This document shows positions 18,313 to 30,300 of a stretch of 64,000 nt of DNA, piece by piece. The notes beneath the pieces are model-generated. The model was not told the origin of the DNA. It did no database searches and saw only the letters and a list, made by a program, of their open reading frames with translations. The stretch covers positions 1 to 64,000 of the forward strand of contig NZ_KB905170.1 in NCBI RefSeq assembly GCF_000378625.1, in the 5' to 3' direction. The translations under genes were made by a program, and so were the position numbers. This DNA is from Colwellia piezophila ATCC BAA-637. Its GTDB lineage: Bacteria > Pseudomonadota > Gammaproteobacteria > Enterobacterales > Alteromonadaceae. Positions within the stretch are counted from its first letter, which is position 1; each line of letters starts with the position of its first letter.

Positions 18313-18789
18313 TTAACGTTGGATTGGCAAGTTATTGGTCGATTTAATTTCATCCATTACCACATAAGTTCTACTTTCACTTACCGCCGGCAATCTTAAT
18401 AAGGTATCACCGAGTAGTTCCCGATAAGCCAACATATCTTTTACTCGCGTTTTCAGTAAAAAATCAAAATCACCTGAAACCAAGTGGCATTCTTGTATCA
18501 CATCCAAGTCATCTACCGCTTTAGCAAAATCATCAAAAACATCGGGACTGGTCTTAGTTAACGTAATTTCAACAAACACTAATAAGGCTGCATCAAGTTT
18601 CATGGGGTTTAAAATCGCTTTATAACCACTAATGTATTGCTCTTTTTCTAAGCGCTTAACTCTTTCTAAACAGGGTGTTGGGCTTAAGCCTACCCGTTTA
18701 GATAGTTCTACATTGGATAAACGTCCATTTTTTTGTAGTTCAAATAGAATGTTTTTATCAATGCGATCAATGCCTTTATTCAGACTCAT
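18313..18789 (-). CDS. lrp: Lrp/AsnC-type transcriptional regulator
   Basis: This is a leucine-responsive regulator of 158 residues. The N-terminal winged helix-turn-helix (about 8-65, IDKNILFELQKNGRLSNVELSKRVGLSPTPCLERVKRLE) is followed by the RAM effector-binding domain (about 70-150). It is divergent from ald with about 155 bp between the starts. By analogy with other bacteria it is likely to control ald and amino acid metabolism. Confidence 0.92.
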   Translation of the reverse strand: MSLNKGIDRIDKNILFELQKNGRLSNVELSKRVGLSPTPCLERVKRLEKEQYISGYKAILNPMKLDAALLVFVEITLTKTSPDVFDDFAKAVDDLDVIQECHLVSGDFDFLLKTRVKDMLAYRELLGDTLLRLPAVSESRTYVVMDEIKSTNNLPIQR

Positions 18790-18945
18790 TTATATAACTC
18801 TGCAAATATGCCAATTGGCAACATTATATATCGTCATCCTACAAAAAACGACAGGTTATTCTAATAAGTTACTACTATACTAGTCGCAAATATTAGAAGC
18901 ATTTATAAAATGCATTCCTACAAGCTTCGCTTAAGAGAGAAAAAT
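18790..18945. promoter_or_regulatory. lrp / ald divergent promoter region
   Basis: This AT-rich interval holds both divergent promoters. The ald start at 18946 has AAGAGAGA as ribosome site. I cannot place an Lrp operator with confidence. Confidence 0.45.
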
Positions 18946-20064
18946 ATGATTATTGGTGTACCTAAAGAGATTAAAAATCACGAGTACCGTATCGGCTTAA
19001 CACCTGCAGGTGTTAAAGAGTTAATCGTCAATGGTCACGAAGTGATTGTTGAAAATAATGGCGGTGCATCAATCGGTTTTGATAACACACAATATATTAC
19101 TGCGGGCGCAAAAATCATTGATAGTGCCGCAGAGATATTTGCCACGGCTGACATGATCATCAAGGTAAAAGAGCCTCAACCGGTTGAATGTAGCATGCTT
19201 CGTCCAGGTCAAATCTTATTTACTTACTTACATTTAGCACCTGATCCTAAGCAAACTGAATTATTAGTCGCTTCTGGCGCAACCTGTATTGCTTATGAAA
19301 CGGTGACTGCGGCTGCGGGTGGTTTACCCTTATTAGCGCCTATGTCTGAAGTTGCTGGTCGTATGTCAATCCAAGCCGGTGCACATGCACTTGAAAAAGC
19401 ACAAGGCGGTTTAGGTGCTTTATTAGGCGGTGTTCCGGGTGTTGCTCCAGCTAAAGTTTTAATTATTGGTGGTGGTGTTGTTGGTACTCAAGCTGCACGT
19501 ATGGCAGTAGGTATGGGCGCTGACGTTACTATCTTAGACCGTTCTTTACCGCGTTTACGTCAATTAGACACTGAATTTGATGGTCGTTTGAAAACTGTTT
19601 ATTCAACTGCTGATGCCATGGACCACTTAATTGTTGAAGCTGACTTAGTGATTGGCGCGGTATTAATTCCAGGTGCCGCTGCACCTAAATTAGTCACCAA
19701 AGCACACATAAAGTCGATGAAGAAAGGTGCGGTTGTTGTTGATGTTGCGATTGACCAAGGTGGCTGTTTTGAAACTTCAAAAGCAACCACTCATCAAGAG
19801 CCAACTTATGTTGTTGATGATGTTGTCCATTACTGTGTTGCAAACATGCCAGGTGGCGTAGCACGTACTTCAACGATGGCGTTAACGAATGCAACTATGC
19901 CATTTGCGGTAACTATCGCTAACAAAGGTGCTAAGCAAGCTTTATTAGATGATGAGCATTTAATGGCTGGTTTAAACGTAGCGGCAGGTAAAATTACTTA
20001 CAAGCCAGTTGCTGACGTTTTAGGTTATGAGTATGTTGAGCCAAGTGTTGCTTTAAACTTATAA
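18946..20064 (+). CDS. ald: alanine dehydrogenase
   Basis: The enzyme interconverts L-alanine with pyruvate and ammonia, using NAD. The 372 residues match the family length. The ATG at 18946 (MIIGVPKEIKNHEYRIGLTP) is chosen over an upstream ATG because the conserved N terminus starts there. The AlaDH/PNT N domain is followed by the NAD-binding motif VLIIGGGVVGTQAARMAVGMGA (about 170-191). The catalytic Lys in KVKEPQP and His in YLHLAPD are present. A strong terminator follows. Confidence 0.96.
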   Translation: MIIGVPKEIKNHEYRIGLTPAGVKELIVNGHEVIVENNGGASIGFDNTQYITAGAKIIDSAAEIFATADMIIKVKEPQPVECSMLRPGQILFTYLHLAPDPKQTELLVASGATCIAYETVTAAAGGLPLLAPMSEVAGRMSIQAGAHALEKAQGGLGALLGGVPGVAPAKVLIIGGGVVGTQAARMAVGMGADVTILDRSLPRLRQLDTEFDGRLKTVYSTADAMDHLIVEADLVIGAVLIPGAAAPKLVTKAHIKSMKKGAVVVDVAIDQGGCFETSKATTHQEPTYVVDDVVHYCVANMPGGVARTSTMALTNATMPFAVTIANKGAKQALLDDEHLMAGLNVAAGKITYKPVADVLGYEYVEPSVALNL

Positions 20065-20128
20065 GTTTAATCGAAAGAATTAAATAATTCGGTAAAGATG
20101 GCAGCAATGTCGTGTTTACCGTAAATAG

Positions 20129-20170
20129 CGCACTTTTGCTTACAATTAAGCAAAAGTGCGTTTTTTTTTA
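20129..20170 (+). terminator. ald terminator
   Basis: A perfect 14-bp stem (CGCACTTTTGCTTA / TAAGCAAAAGTGCG) with loop CAAT is followed by nine Ts. Confidence 0.93.
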
Positions 20171-20243
20171 TTTAACTATTTATATAACTTATAGCGCACT
20201 AGCTATTTACCCCCTTGCTTTATTCCCTTACCATCCCAATTAA

Positions 20244-21263
<1,020 letters not shown>

Positions 21264-21321
21264 ACGACAAAAGCTAACGGTACAATAACAAGAGTCATTA
21301 TGATCTTGGTTGCACAACAAT

Positions 21322-21358
21322 AAACCACTTAGGCTATAACCGTTTAAGTGGTTTATTT
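21322..21358 (+). terminator. possible trxB terminator
   Basis: AAACCACTTA pairs with TAAGTGGTTT, followed by a short T/A-rich tail. The T run is weak. Confidence 0.55.
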
Positions 21359-21403
21359 AATTCTGCTTTAGAAACTTATCAATCAATACATTTGGAAGGT
21401 AAT

Positions 21404-22126
21404 ATGAGCGAAATGTTATATCAACTTGATGATGATAGTGTAGCTTTCCCCCCCACTGATTGCGCATTAACCGAACCAAATGGTTTACTGGCACTGGGTG
21501 GTGACTTATCGACTGCTCGGCTACTTAATGCCTATAGCCAAGGTATTTTCCCCTGGTATAGCGAAGACGACCCATTAATGTGGTGGTCACCTAACCCAAG
21601 AGCCGTTATAGACATTAGCGAATTACGGGTCAACCGCACGTTGGTTAAAGCCATTCGTAAAGCGCCCTTTACCATCACGCTAAATCAAGCCTTTACTCAG
21701 GTTATCCAGCTTTGTGCCGATGCGCCCTTTCGCTTTGATGAAACCTGGATACTTGATGATATGCAAACCGCTTACATCAACTTACACCAACAAGGCCATG
21801 CTCATTCAATTGAAGTATGGCAACACAATGATAATACAAAAGTGCTTGTTGGCGGCTTGTATGGTGTTGCTATTCATGGATTTTTTTCCGGTGAGTCAAT
21901 GTTCTATAAACAAAGTAATGCCTCAAAATTTGCGCTTGTCGCCCTTGGGCAGTTATTGCAAAGCGCAGACATCGATTTTATTGATTGTCAGCTATTAAAT
22001 CCCTTCCTTGAAGAGATGGGCGCCAAAGAAATCAGCCGTGAAAATTTTCTTAAAAAACAACAAACCGCGATAACTCAGTCATTGCCTGAAAATTTTTGGC
22101 GACCACGGACATTAACCCTGCTTTAA
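21404..22126 (+). CDS. aat: leucyl/phenylalanyl-tRNA-protein transferase
   Basis: Aat adds Leu or Phe to N-terminal Arg or Lys, making N-degrons for ClpAPS. The 240 residues are the usual length. The ATG at 21404 follows GGAAGGT. Family signatures are clear: FPPTDCALTEPNGLLALGGDLS, GIFPWYSEDDPLMWWSPNPRAV, and GGLYGVAIHGFFSGESMFY. It lies upstream of bpt, which acts in the same pathway, with a repeat element in between. Confidence 0.96.
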   Translation: MSEMLYQLDDDSVAFPPTDCALTEPNGLLALGGDLSTARLLNAYSQGIFPWYSEDDPLMWWSPNPRAVIDISELRVNRTLVKAIRKAPFTITLNQAFTQVIQLCADAPFRFDETWILDDMQTAYINLHQQGHAHSIEVWQHNDNTKVLVGGLYGVAIHGFFSGESMFYKQSNASKFALVALGQLLQSADIDFIDCQLLNPFLEEMGAKEISRENFLKKQQTAITQSLPENFWRPRTLTLL

Positions 22127-22193
22127 CGAAAGCTAAAACATTAACTTTAAGATATTATTAAGGTTATCTAATTATAAGTTTGTTGAACTTAGT

Positions 22194-22460
22194 TATACCC
22201 AAGTAACTTGAAGGTGCTTGTTTCAGGATGTCTGAACTAATCATGATCAAGACGTCTACTTTTATTAATGGTTATTCCCTTAAAAAAGGAGACAACGAAG
22301 TGCATGGTTGGCTCAGGAATCCCCGCAGGGCAGGTTTAAAAACGATTTATACAGCGTTATTGATTTCGACAATGGAACGACCATTCTCTTCAATCAAAGC
22401 CTTGCCTAAATACGTTTTTAATTCCAGCTGAATCCGGCATCTTCATGTTGCTTGGGTATA
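22194..22460. repeat. MITE-like element, family 1 copy 1
   Basis: This 267-bp element is bounded by inverted repeats of about 24 bp (TATACCCAAGTAACTTGAAG against its imperfect complement ending CTTGGGTATA). It carries no transposase. The ends and first 35 bp resemble the element at 35005-35317. Confidence 0.75.
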
Positions 22461-22500
22461 TAATTAACCTTGAGAGAGAGCAAAAATTGGTAAATTATTA

Positions 22501-23256
22501 ATGAATGAAATTTCTTATAAACTCGGGGTTACTAAAATATTTCCCTGTAATTATTTACCCGACAAAGAAGAGCGCTTGCTGATTGCGGTTGATGATCGCC
22601 TCGCCAATAGTGAAAGTTACGGCTGGCTGATGACACAAGGCTTTCGCCGTAGCGGAGAGCAAAGTTACCGGCCACACTGCCCAAATTGTAATGCCTGTCA
22701 GTCTATTAGGGTATTAACGGCTAACTTTATTCCATCGAAAAGCCAAAAAAGATCACTGAAACGTAATAGTCATTTTATTATTAAACAATCCTCACAGTTA
22801 AAAGAAAGTTATTATCCGCTGTTTGAAAACTATATTAATACCTTACATCAAGACGGCAGTATGTATCCCGCCTCTTTTGAGCAATTTGAAAGTTTTTTAA
22901 GCTGCAACCTCACCAAGCAGCTGTTTATAGAAACGTGGGCACCGGCGAATGAGGAGGGTGAAGAAGAAATCTTGGTCTGCGTTGCGGTAACCGACGTATT
23001 GAGTGATGCTTTATCCGCCGTTTATACTTTTTATCATCCACAATATAAAGCCCATGGTTTAGGTATTTTCTCGATTCTCACTCAGCTTAACTTTTGCCAA
23101 CAAATGTCATTACCTTATTTATATTTGGGTTATCAGATAGATGATTGTCAAAAGATGAATTATAAAGACCGATACTTTCCCTTTGAGCGCTTTATTGACG
23201 GTGAATGGCAATTAAAACTTAAACATGACGTTAATAAGCACAATATTACTAAATAA
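22501..23256 (+). CDS. bpt: aspartate/glutamate leucyltransferase (Bpt)
   Basis: Bpt transfers Leu from tRNA to N-terminal Asp or Glu, tagging proteins for ClpAPS. The 251 residues hold the ATE N domain, with the cysteine motif [12 protein letters not shown] (about 59-70), and the ATE C domain, with [23 protein letters not shown] near the end. It is classed as Bpt rather than eukaryotic ATE1 by its length and by context with aat and infA. Confidence 0.94.
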   Translation: MNEISYKLGVTKIFPCNYLPDKEERLLIAVDDRLANSESYGWLMTQGFRRSGEQSYRPHCPNCNACQSIRVLTANFIPSKSQKRSLKRNSHFIIKQSSQLKESYYPLFENYINTLHQDGSMYPASFEQFESFLSCNLTKQLFIETWAPANEEGEEEILVCVAVTDVLSDALSAVYTFYHPQYKAHGLGIFSILTQLNFCQQMSLPYLYLGYQIDDCQKMNYKDRYFPFERFIDGEWQLKLKHDVNKHNITK

Positions 23257-23380
23257 TTGCCGGCAAGCCTTTACATTAGCCAAGCAATTAGGCATCATTC
23301 GCGCAGCTTTTTTATCTGCCAGAAGTAATAACCACTATGGATATATTTCTTGGCTAATTTGCACAACATTAGAGGTTTAG

Positions 23381-23605
<225 letters not shown>

Positions 23606-23682
23606 GCCAACAGATTACTTAGGTTGACCTACCCATTAAGTTTAATGACTTGAATTGGGTAAGTGTTTAAACCGAACTAATT

Positions 23683-23720
23683 AAAAAAACCAGCAGTCCT
23701 TTGGGATTACTGGTTTTTTA
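23683..23720. terminator. bidirectional terminator between infA and VOC gene
   Basis: A stem of ACCAGCAGTCC against GGATTACTGGT (with one mismatch and one G-T) has a run of A on the left and of T on the right, so it can serve both convergent genes. Confidence 0.85.
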
Positions 23721-23758
23721 TTGTCTGAAATTTGAAGAGAATTTAGCCTGCGGATAAG

Positions 23759-24145
23759 TTATGCCTCGGGCATATCCATATGAAAAGCATTAAGTTTGTT
23801 ACCGTCAAGATCACGAAAATAAGCCGCATAAAAGCCACTCATTTCACCGCGTAGTCCTGGCTCGCCTTCACAGGTTGCGCCTAAACTCAGCGCCTTGTGA
23901 TAAAAAGCATCCACTTTTTCATTGCTATCAACCATGATGGCTATCATGGTGCCATTACCAACAGTCGCTGGCTTAGTGTCAAAAGGTTTAGTGATGGCGA
24001 ATCCTGCCTGTTCCATACCTGTAGACCAGGCAACAAATTGCTCAGTTTCTAAAAAGCGCCCTGCTCCGATACTGCCGAACAGCTCATCATAAAAGCTTAC
24101 CGCTTTGGTAAAGTCATTTGTGCCTAAGGTAATATAACCAATCAT
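23759..24145 (-). CDS. VOC-family (glyoxalase/bleomycin resistance-like) protein
   Basis: This 128-residue protein shows two beta-alpha-beta-beta-beta modules of the vicinal oxygen chelate fold: MIGYITLGTNDFTKAVSFYDELF and VDAFYHKALSLGATCEGEPG followed by YAAYFRDLDGNKLNAFHMD. VOC enzymes chelate a metal with His/Glu residues. The substrate cannot be read from sequence. It is convergent with infA. Confidence 0.85.
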   Translation of the reverse strand: MIGYITLGTNDFTKAVSFYDELFGSIGAGRFLETEQFVAWSTGMEQAGFAITKPFDTKPATVGNGTMIAIMVDSNEKVDAFYHKALSLGATCEGEPGLRGEMSGFYAAYFRDLDGNKLNAFHMDMPEA

Positions 24146-24223
24146 ATTTCGTCCTTAAATTGAAACATTGAGCCATTGCACCTGCTCAGTGTTACGACAA
24201 ATATACCCGTCGTATATTTGTTA

Positions 24224-24793
24224 CTAATATGAAGCTAGCAGACTTTTTTCAAATTGGGCAGCATTAATTGTTAAACCACTTGTTGCGATCATGTCATTCA
24301 CTTGCTGCAAGTGTTTTTCAATACTCGATAAGGTAATGGTATTATCATCCAATTGGTACACTTGCAGTTGGCTTTGATAATAAAAAGACAAGATAATTAA
24401 GGCATTTTCTTCACCCTCTTTCGCGCTAAGTTTAATTTTTTTAAGCTTACGGTAAACTAAGTTTTGTAGCTGTTTAACCCGCCAAACGTAAAAAACTTCG
24501 CTCATAAATTTACTATTTTTAATACTGTGTAAAATAGCCCCATTAGCCAGTAACGCTAGAATAACGCCAAGTAGGTTGTATCTAAAGTTTGTATCTGGCT
24601 CAGCGACCACGCCATCAGTAACGACGTCAGTTACCGCTTGTACTAGTTCAGTGACCTCACTGACATTAGAAAACACACTAATAAGCAGGCTGCCAAATAA
24701 TAGTGACATCACTAATAATGAGCTAATAAAGCCGACAATAATTATGTTTAAATGTTTTCTATAACGGGCTTTGTCTATATCAATCAATTGCAT
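24224..24793 (-). CDS. DUF3087-like inner-membrane protein
   Basis: This 189-residue protein starts at the ATG at 24793 (MQLIDIDKARYRKHLN), which matches how I recall DUF3087 proteins beginning; a longer frame reaches 24859. TM segments lie at about 18-40 and 75-94, followed by a Lys-rich helix and a soluble C-terminal domain. Function unknown. The DUF assignment is from memory of the N-terminal pattern. Confidence 0.7.
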   Translation of the reverse strand: MQLIDIDKARYRKHLNIIIVGFISSLLVMSLLFGSLLISVFSNVSEVTELVQAVTDVVTDGVVAEPDTNFRYNLLGVILALLANGAILHSIKNSKFMSEVFYVWRVKQLQNLVYRKLKKIKLSAKEGEENALIILSFYYQSQLQVYQLDDNTITLSSIEKHLQQVNDMIATSGLTINAAQFEKSLLASY

Positions 24794-24868
24794 TAGGGTA
24801 TAAATCCTTGGGTATTCTGGTAAGTAAAAGTGAAAGCTAACATAAGTGCCTAAGTTCAAGCGGCCATA

Positions 24869-25027
24869 TTATACCAATTTCATTAAATTATTGCCCACTT
24901 GTACTGGCTAAAACATTCCAAGTCTGTGTTGCATCCCAATAGCAAGCTATTGCTCAATTGAGCGCCTTACCTTGATTTATTTTCCCTTCGCACAACAAGA
25001 TCACAAACTTAATGAAACTGGTATTAA
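24869..25027. repeat. interspersed palindromic repeat, family 2 (intact copy)
   Basis: The 159-bp element is bounded by TACCAATTTCATTAA and its near-perfect complement TTAATGAAACTGGTA. It holds inner blocks (AATAGCAAGCTATTG palindrome, GAGCGCCTTACCTTG) also found in degenerate form at 10901-11068. It abuts the end of recD. Confidence 0.8.
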
Positions 25028-27342
25028 CATTTTTCCTGCTTGGTAGATAAACGTAAACCGGAATGGCGCTTAACTTGTGCAGTAACACCTTGTTGCCAAA
25101 TACGTTGGTTAGCCGCGATGGTCAACTGCTTTTTCGCCCGCGTAATGCCGGTATAAAGTAATTCTCGTGATAACAGCTTACTGCCTCGTTGTGCTTTATG
25201 TGGCTCGCTGACTGTCGCGGAGAGAACCATAGCCACATGGGAGAATTCACTGCCTTGGGTTTTGTGAATAGTCATGGCATAAACGCTCTCAAATTTGGGT
25301 AATCGCGATGGCAATATCTTTCTTATGCCAGGCTGCGGTGTTTCATCGGTGTTAACTTGACGATCACCTTTACTGTCAGTATTAGTATCGGTTTGAGTGT
25401 TAGCTGTAGAGCCTGCTTCAGCGCTATCTTCAAAACAGGCCATTAAATGAGCTTTGCCTGTTTGATCGAAAACTCGCCAGAGTATACCTATATCACCATT
25501 GTACAACCCTAAGCGGTAGTCATTTTCATTAATCATAATGGGCTGACCATGATAAAGCACTTGCTGATTTTGTTGGAAAGGTGCGTTATTTTTCCCTAAA
25601 TAGCCTTTGATCACTTCATTGATGCTTTCAACCCCGTAATCACCCTTCCTAGTTGCACACAGCACTCTAAATTGCGCTAACAGGTCAAAAGCATCACTGA
25701 CACTAGCGCAATACTCAATCGGCTGGTAATACTGTTTAACCAGCGGTGCTAACCAACTACCAAGCTCGCCTTGGGCCAGTGTTAACTGGCTCGGGCTGTG
25801 CTGACTTGTTGAAGATTGTGACTCTTGGGAATTTTTAAGCAACTGCCAACTCGACTTAACATCGCCTCGAATAACACTATTGGCGATTAAACCTATGCCG
25901 CCCTTGCCGTCAAAACGTCTAGATTTCATTAAGAAAGATAAATAATCAACCTTACTTTTACCATCACTGTATTGTGACTGCCCTGAAAAAGCCTCGCTAA
26001 TTTGATTATTACTCAGCTGACAAACCTGATTTAAATACTTTTCATTATCAAGGCTGTAACCGCCGTGGGGACGCGGGGCGATATCAGCCAGTACGCTACC
26101 GGCGGCAACTGACGGTAATTGATCGGCATCGCCTAATAAAATGACTTTAGCATTGTCTTTTAACGCTCTAAATATCCGGGTCATTAACGGTAAATCAACC
26201 ATAGAGACTTCATCAATAAGCACGACATCATAAGCTAAGCGATTATCTTCATGGTGTCTAAAGTTAGGCGAGTTCGGTAATACCCCTAACAAACGATGAA
26301 TAGTTTGCGCCTGTGTTGGAATTTCAGCCAGTATATTATCGTCGATTAAGCCTTTAAACCCTGAGACGGCGTTGATAATAGATTCTGATAAACGTTGTGC
26401 CGCCTTTCCTGTAGGGGCAACCAGGGCGATATTGAGTGCTGACTGACGTGGTCTGTGTTCTTGTTCATTTTTCGCGGTTAAGCTTGTCTGCTCTAACATA
26501 AGTAGCGCTGCTAGCAGTTTTGTCACGGTATAGGTTTTTCCCGTACCCGGTCCGCCGGCAATCACACTAAAGTTTTTATTAATGGCATTGGCAACGGCAA
26601 TTTTTTGCCAATCAATTTCTAATGGCGCTTCGTTATGTTGTCCACTAGCCAAACTCGGCTCATTTGGAAATAAAGCCGTTATACATTGCTCAATGTGGTC
26701 ATTATCATAATGACCTTGCGGTGCTAAGCGCAAAGTAATGGCTTGTTCAAGTTCAGTTTCAAAGTAAAAATAGCGACGTAGATATAAGTTGTCATTGTTC
26801 AGCACCAACAATTGTTGGTCTGTTGCTTGGATAGCTAACCCTGTCAATAAGGCTTGCAATTGCGTTAATGGCGCGAAGACAAAACCCGCATGGCTAAGCG
26901 TCACTTGTTGCTCGGTTAGTTGCTGCGTTGCGGCTAACTCTTCGTTCTTCGCCTGAGCTGAGTTGTCTGAGTCGTCTGATTGCTCTGATATGGAAGCAGA
27001 CACCGCTGTACTTTGTACGGGAAAGCCTTTCGCCCAATGTTGCTCAGCAATTTCACTTAACGGTAAACAACTGTGTCCTGCGCGTAAACTTGCGCTCAAC
27101 GCTAAAAACATATGGAATAAATTTTTCTGTTGCCCCTCATCGAGCACCTTACCAAGTGTTAACGCGGTATTCATTTCTTTTGCAAAGAAATAATCGATAG
27201 CTTCAACGCCTTGGATAACTTGTTTAACTTGATTAAAGTGCTTATATACGGGTTCATTTACCGCTTTAGTCATTCCCTTTGTAATAGAACAATGGCCAGT
27301 CGCATCACTGGTATTAGTTGTATTAGTTGTTATCTCAGTCAT
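25024..27342 (-). CDS. recD: exodeoxyribonuclease V subunit RecD
   Basis: RecD is the 5'-3' helicase of RecBCD. From the ATG at 27342 (AAGGGGGC upstream) it has 772 residues, longer than E. coli RecD (608). Walker A is GGPGTGKTYTVTKLLA, Walker B is VVLIDEVSMVD, and the C-terminal superfamily I motif is YAMTIHKTQGSEFSHV. The excess lies in Ser/Asn/Gln-rich inserts and a Thr-Asn repeat at the N terminus. It starts one base after the recB stop, so it is translationally coupled. Confidence 0.96.
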   Translation of the reverse strand: MTEITTNTTNTSDATGHCSITKGMTKAVNEPVYKHFNQVKQVIQGVEAIDYFFAKEMNTALTLGKVLDEGQQKNLFHMFLALSASLRAGHSCLPLSEIAEQHWAKGFPVQSTAVSASISEQSDDSDNSAQAKNEELAATQQLTEQQVTLSHAGFVFAPLTQLQALLTGLAIQATDQQLLVLNNDNLYLRRYFYFETELEQAITLRLAPQGHYDNDHIEQCITALFPNEPSLASGQHNEAPLEIDWQKIAVANAINKNFSVIAGGPGTGKTYTVTKLLAALLMLEQTSLTAKNEQEHRPRQSALNIALVAPTGKAAQRLSESIINAVSGFKGLIDDNILAEIPTQAQTIHRLLGVLPNSPNFRHHEDNRLAYDVVLIDEVSMVDLPLMTRIFRALKDNAKVILLGDADQLPSVAAGSVLADIAPRPHGGYSLDNEKYLNQVCQLSNNQISEAFSGQSQYSDGKSKVDYLSFLMKSRRFDGKGGIGLIANSVIRGDVKSSWQLLKNSQESQSSTSQHSPSQLTLAQGELGSWLAPLVKQYYQPIEYCASVSDAFDLLAQFRVLCATRKGDYGVESINEVIKGYLGKNNAPFQQNQQVLYHGQPIMINENDYRLGLYNGDIGILWRVFDQTGKAHLMACFEDSAEAGSTANTQTDTNTDSKGDRQVNTDETPQPGIRKILPSRLPKFESVYAMTIHKTQGSEFSHVAMVLSATVSEPHKAQRGSKLLSRELLYTGITRAKKQLTIAANQRIWQQGVTAQVKRHSGLRLSTKQEKC

Positions 27343-27343
27343 A

Positions 27344-30300
27344 TTAGCCCCCTTCATTTACGTGTGATTGGGCAGGACATTCATTAGAAAATAAGCTATC
27401 TAAGTTATTTATTTCTTGCTCACTGATTTGACGATAATAAACACCTGCGCCTTTATGGTCGGGATCTGTAGTCATACCGCGGAGATATAAATAATACACG
27501 CCGCCAAAATGTTGATTAACATCATAATCAACCAGGGTTTGTTTTAAATAGCGGTGCAACGCTAATGAATATATAAGATATTGTAAGTCATAATAATTTT
27601 TCTCAACATTATCGAGTAATGCATCAAATTGATAATCTTGAAAACTATCGCCTAAATGACTCGACTTATAATCACACAAGTAATATTTACCTTGGTGTTC
27701 AAAAATCAAATCGATAAAGCCATGCATCATACCGGATAGCTTTTTATAACTTGGTAACATCACTGGATATTTTAAAGATACCGATGAGCTCTGAGCTGAG
27801 GTATCAGTTGAGCTGTCACTTGCTTGCCCACGCTGTGCGCTATTTCGGTGATCGGTTAGCAATTTAGCCAAGGCGTTTGTGCCCTCACCTTGCATTGGAA
27901 AATAGAACTCACTTTCGCGTAAGGTTTTATTGCTACCAAGCTCGGCCAGACATGCTGCTGGTTCATCATCAGTAATACTATCCATTGTGGTATCACTTGT
28001 GTTAACGGTAAGGTGACTGGTAATGAATGGCGTTTTAAGCACGTCTTCTAACCACACCCTTAAATCAGCTTCAGTAAATGAGGTATCGTTGCTGGCATTA
28101 AGGTCACCGTAAACTAACAGCGGTTTTTCAAAACTTTCTTGCCAATCGGGGCCAGTAAAATCCGTTTGTTCTAAAATATCGTGTAATAAATTACCTGTGT
28201 GGGCACCTTTCGCTAATTTAAAGCATATTTGTTCACTGACTTGTAAAGCCCTTGCTTCTATGGAAATAGTTTCGATGGCGATGACTTCATTGGCGACCGC
28301 TGCGATGGTTACTATATCCGTATCCCTGTCAGGGTTAGACACACCCGCATGGCGAATATTGCGACTTAACGCTGAGAATGAGCTCAACCACCAATCTCGC
28401 TCTATTTTACCCTTGAACTTACTGGCCGCCGGCTTGGGCAAGTCTTGTTGGCTATTCGTCGCCATAACTAATGCTCGTTCATCTACGCCAGCATTGTCAC
28501 TATCATAATCACTATCTAATGCCACTTCACGAATACCTATGGCATGTTCAGCACTGGCTTTTAGTGCCTGTAACGATTTAAGTATACTTTCTTGCTCTTG
28601 TATTTGCAGTGTTTTACCTAAGGGGGATAAATGATAAGCATCAAATGCACAGCACAATACATAACATCGACGCTCGGCTCTGGTAATCGCGACATAAAGC
28701 AGACGTATACTTTCGGCATAGGCTTCGTTGCTCATCGCTTTTTTAGCTTCTTTTGAGCCATCAAGGCTTAAACAAAGTGCACCTTTACTATCGTGATATT
28801 CAAGATAACTAACGGATTTATTGCCAAACTTCAAAGGATCTTTATGACGCGTGGCAAAAGGAATAAATACATAAGGGTACTCCATGCCTTTTGAGCCATG
28901 CTGAGTAATTAAACGAATAAGGTCGCCATCGCTCTCTAAACGTAGTTCTGCTTCAACGTCATTGGTTTCTAGGTGACATTGCTGCTCAAACCAATGTAGC
29001 AGCTCTTGTCCCTGACTTAAGCGCACACTCGCCGCTTGTAGTATTTCAAATAAATGCAGCACATTAGTTAAACAACGATCTTTATTATTTTGCGGCACAT
29101 CAAACAGGTTGTGCATCAAATTAATGGCCATGGTAATAAAACCTTGTCGTTGCCACTGCGTTCGATAATCAATAAAAGCAAACTTCAATGTTTGATAAGC
29201 TATTTCATCTTGTTGTAGTTGATGAAGTTTTTGCGCATTAAAACCTAATAATCCACAGGATAATGCCGCAACAAATAACCGTTCATTTTCAGGAAGCAAT
29301 ACACCTTTGAGTAAAGACAATAATTGCTTGGCTTGCTCAGAATGAAATAAGTTAGCTCTATCTGATAAGAACACGCTGTCAAGACCTGCTTGTTGCAAAG
29401 CCTGTTTGATATCGCGTGCTTCAGCGCCATCTCGCACTAATATGGCGATGTCTTTTGGTTTAACTTTATCTCGTTCTCTGGTCGAGTCGAGTAAGGTGAT
29501 GATTTCATTGGCACACCAATTAGCCAGCACAGGACGACTACCTTGACTGACTTTGTTACCTTGAGGTTTAGTCGAGCCGTGTTCACTGCCATTATCACTT
29601 TCTGTCTCCGTGAAGTGAATAAATTGCAGGGCTTTATCACTATCCGGGCTAACTTGCTCGCTCGCGCTTTGTTCTAGTATCGAAACTTTAGTTTTCTTAC
29701 CCGCTAAGACAGGTAAATAAGGAATACCAAAACCAAAGACACTCTCTGCTTGGTGACGCTTTTTTTCGTCATCTAAGGGCTCATTACCTTGAACTGTCTC
29801 ATTACCTTTATAAGTGAAAAACTGATTGTAGCCGTCGATCATCTCTGGCGTTGACCGCCAATTGGTATCCATTAACCAATGATAATCACAACCGCTGCGG
29901 GCATTTAAGTAGGCAAAAATATCGCCACCACGAAAGCCATAAATAGCTTGTTTAGGATCGCCAATAAGAAATAAACCGGCGCTGGCTTGTTTAGCGCTAT
30001 TACCATAATAAATTGACTGTAAAATACCAAACTGTTTAGGATCGGTATCTTGAAACTCATCAATCAAGGCTACGGGGTATTGACCAAGTAACTGTTTTGC
30101 CAAAAACTTTGCTTTATCATCACTTGCACTGTCTTCGTTTGAATTGTCTTCGCTTGAACTACTTAAGCGAAGGCAGTTGGCTAAGGTATTGATAAGATCG
30201 TCAAAATCCAATAAGTTAAGCGCTTGTTTTTGTTCAATCACTTGCTGCCTGATAAGGTAGATACCTGATTTGACGATGGCATACGCTTTGGCTTTATTGA

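Noticed and set aside
22228..22431. 67-residue ORF on the + strand
   Set aside because: It is entirely inside a MITE-like element and has no protein-like features.
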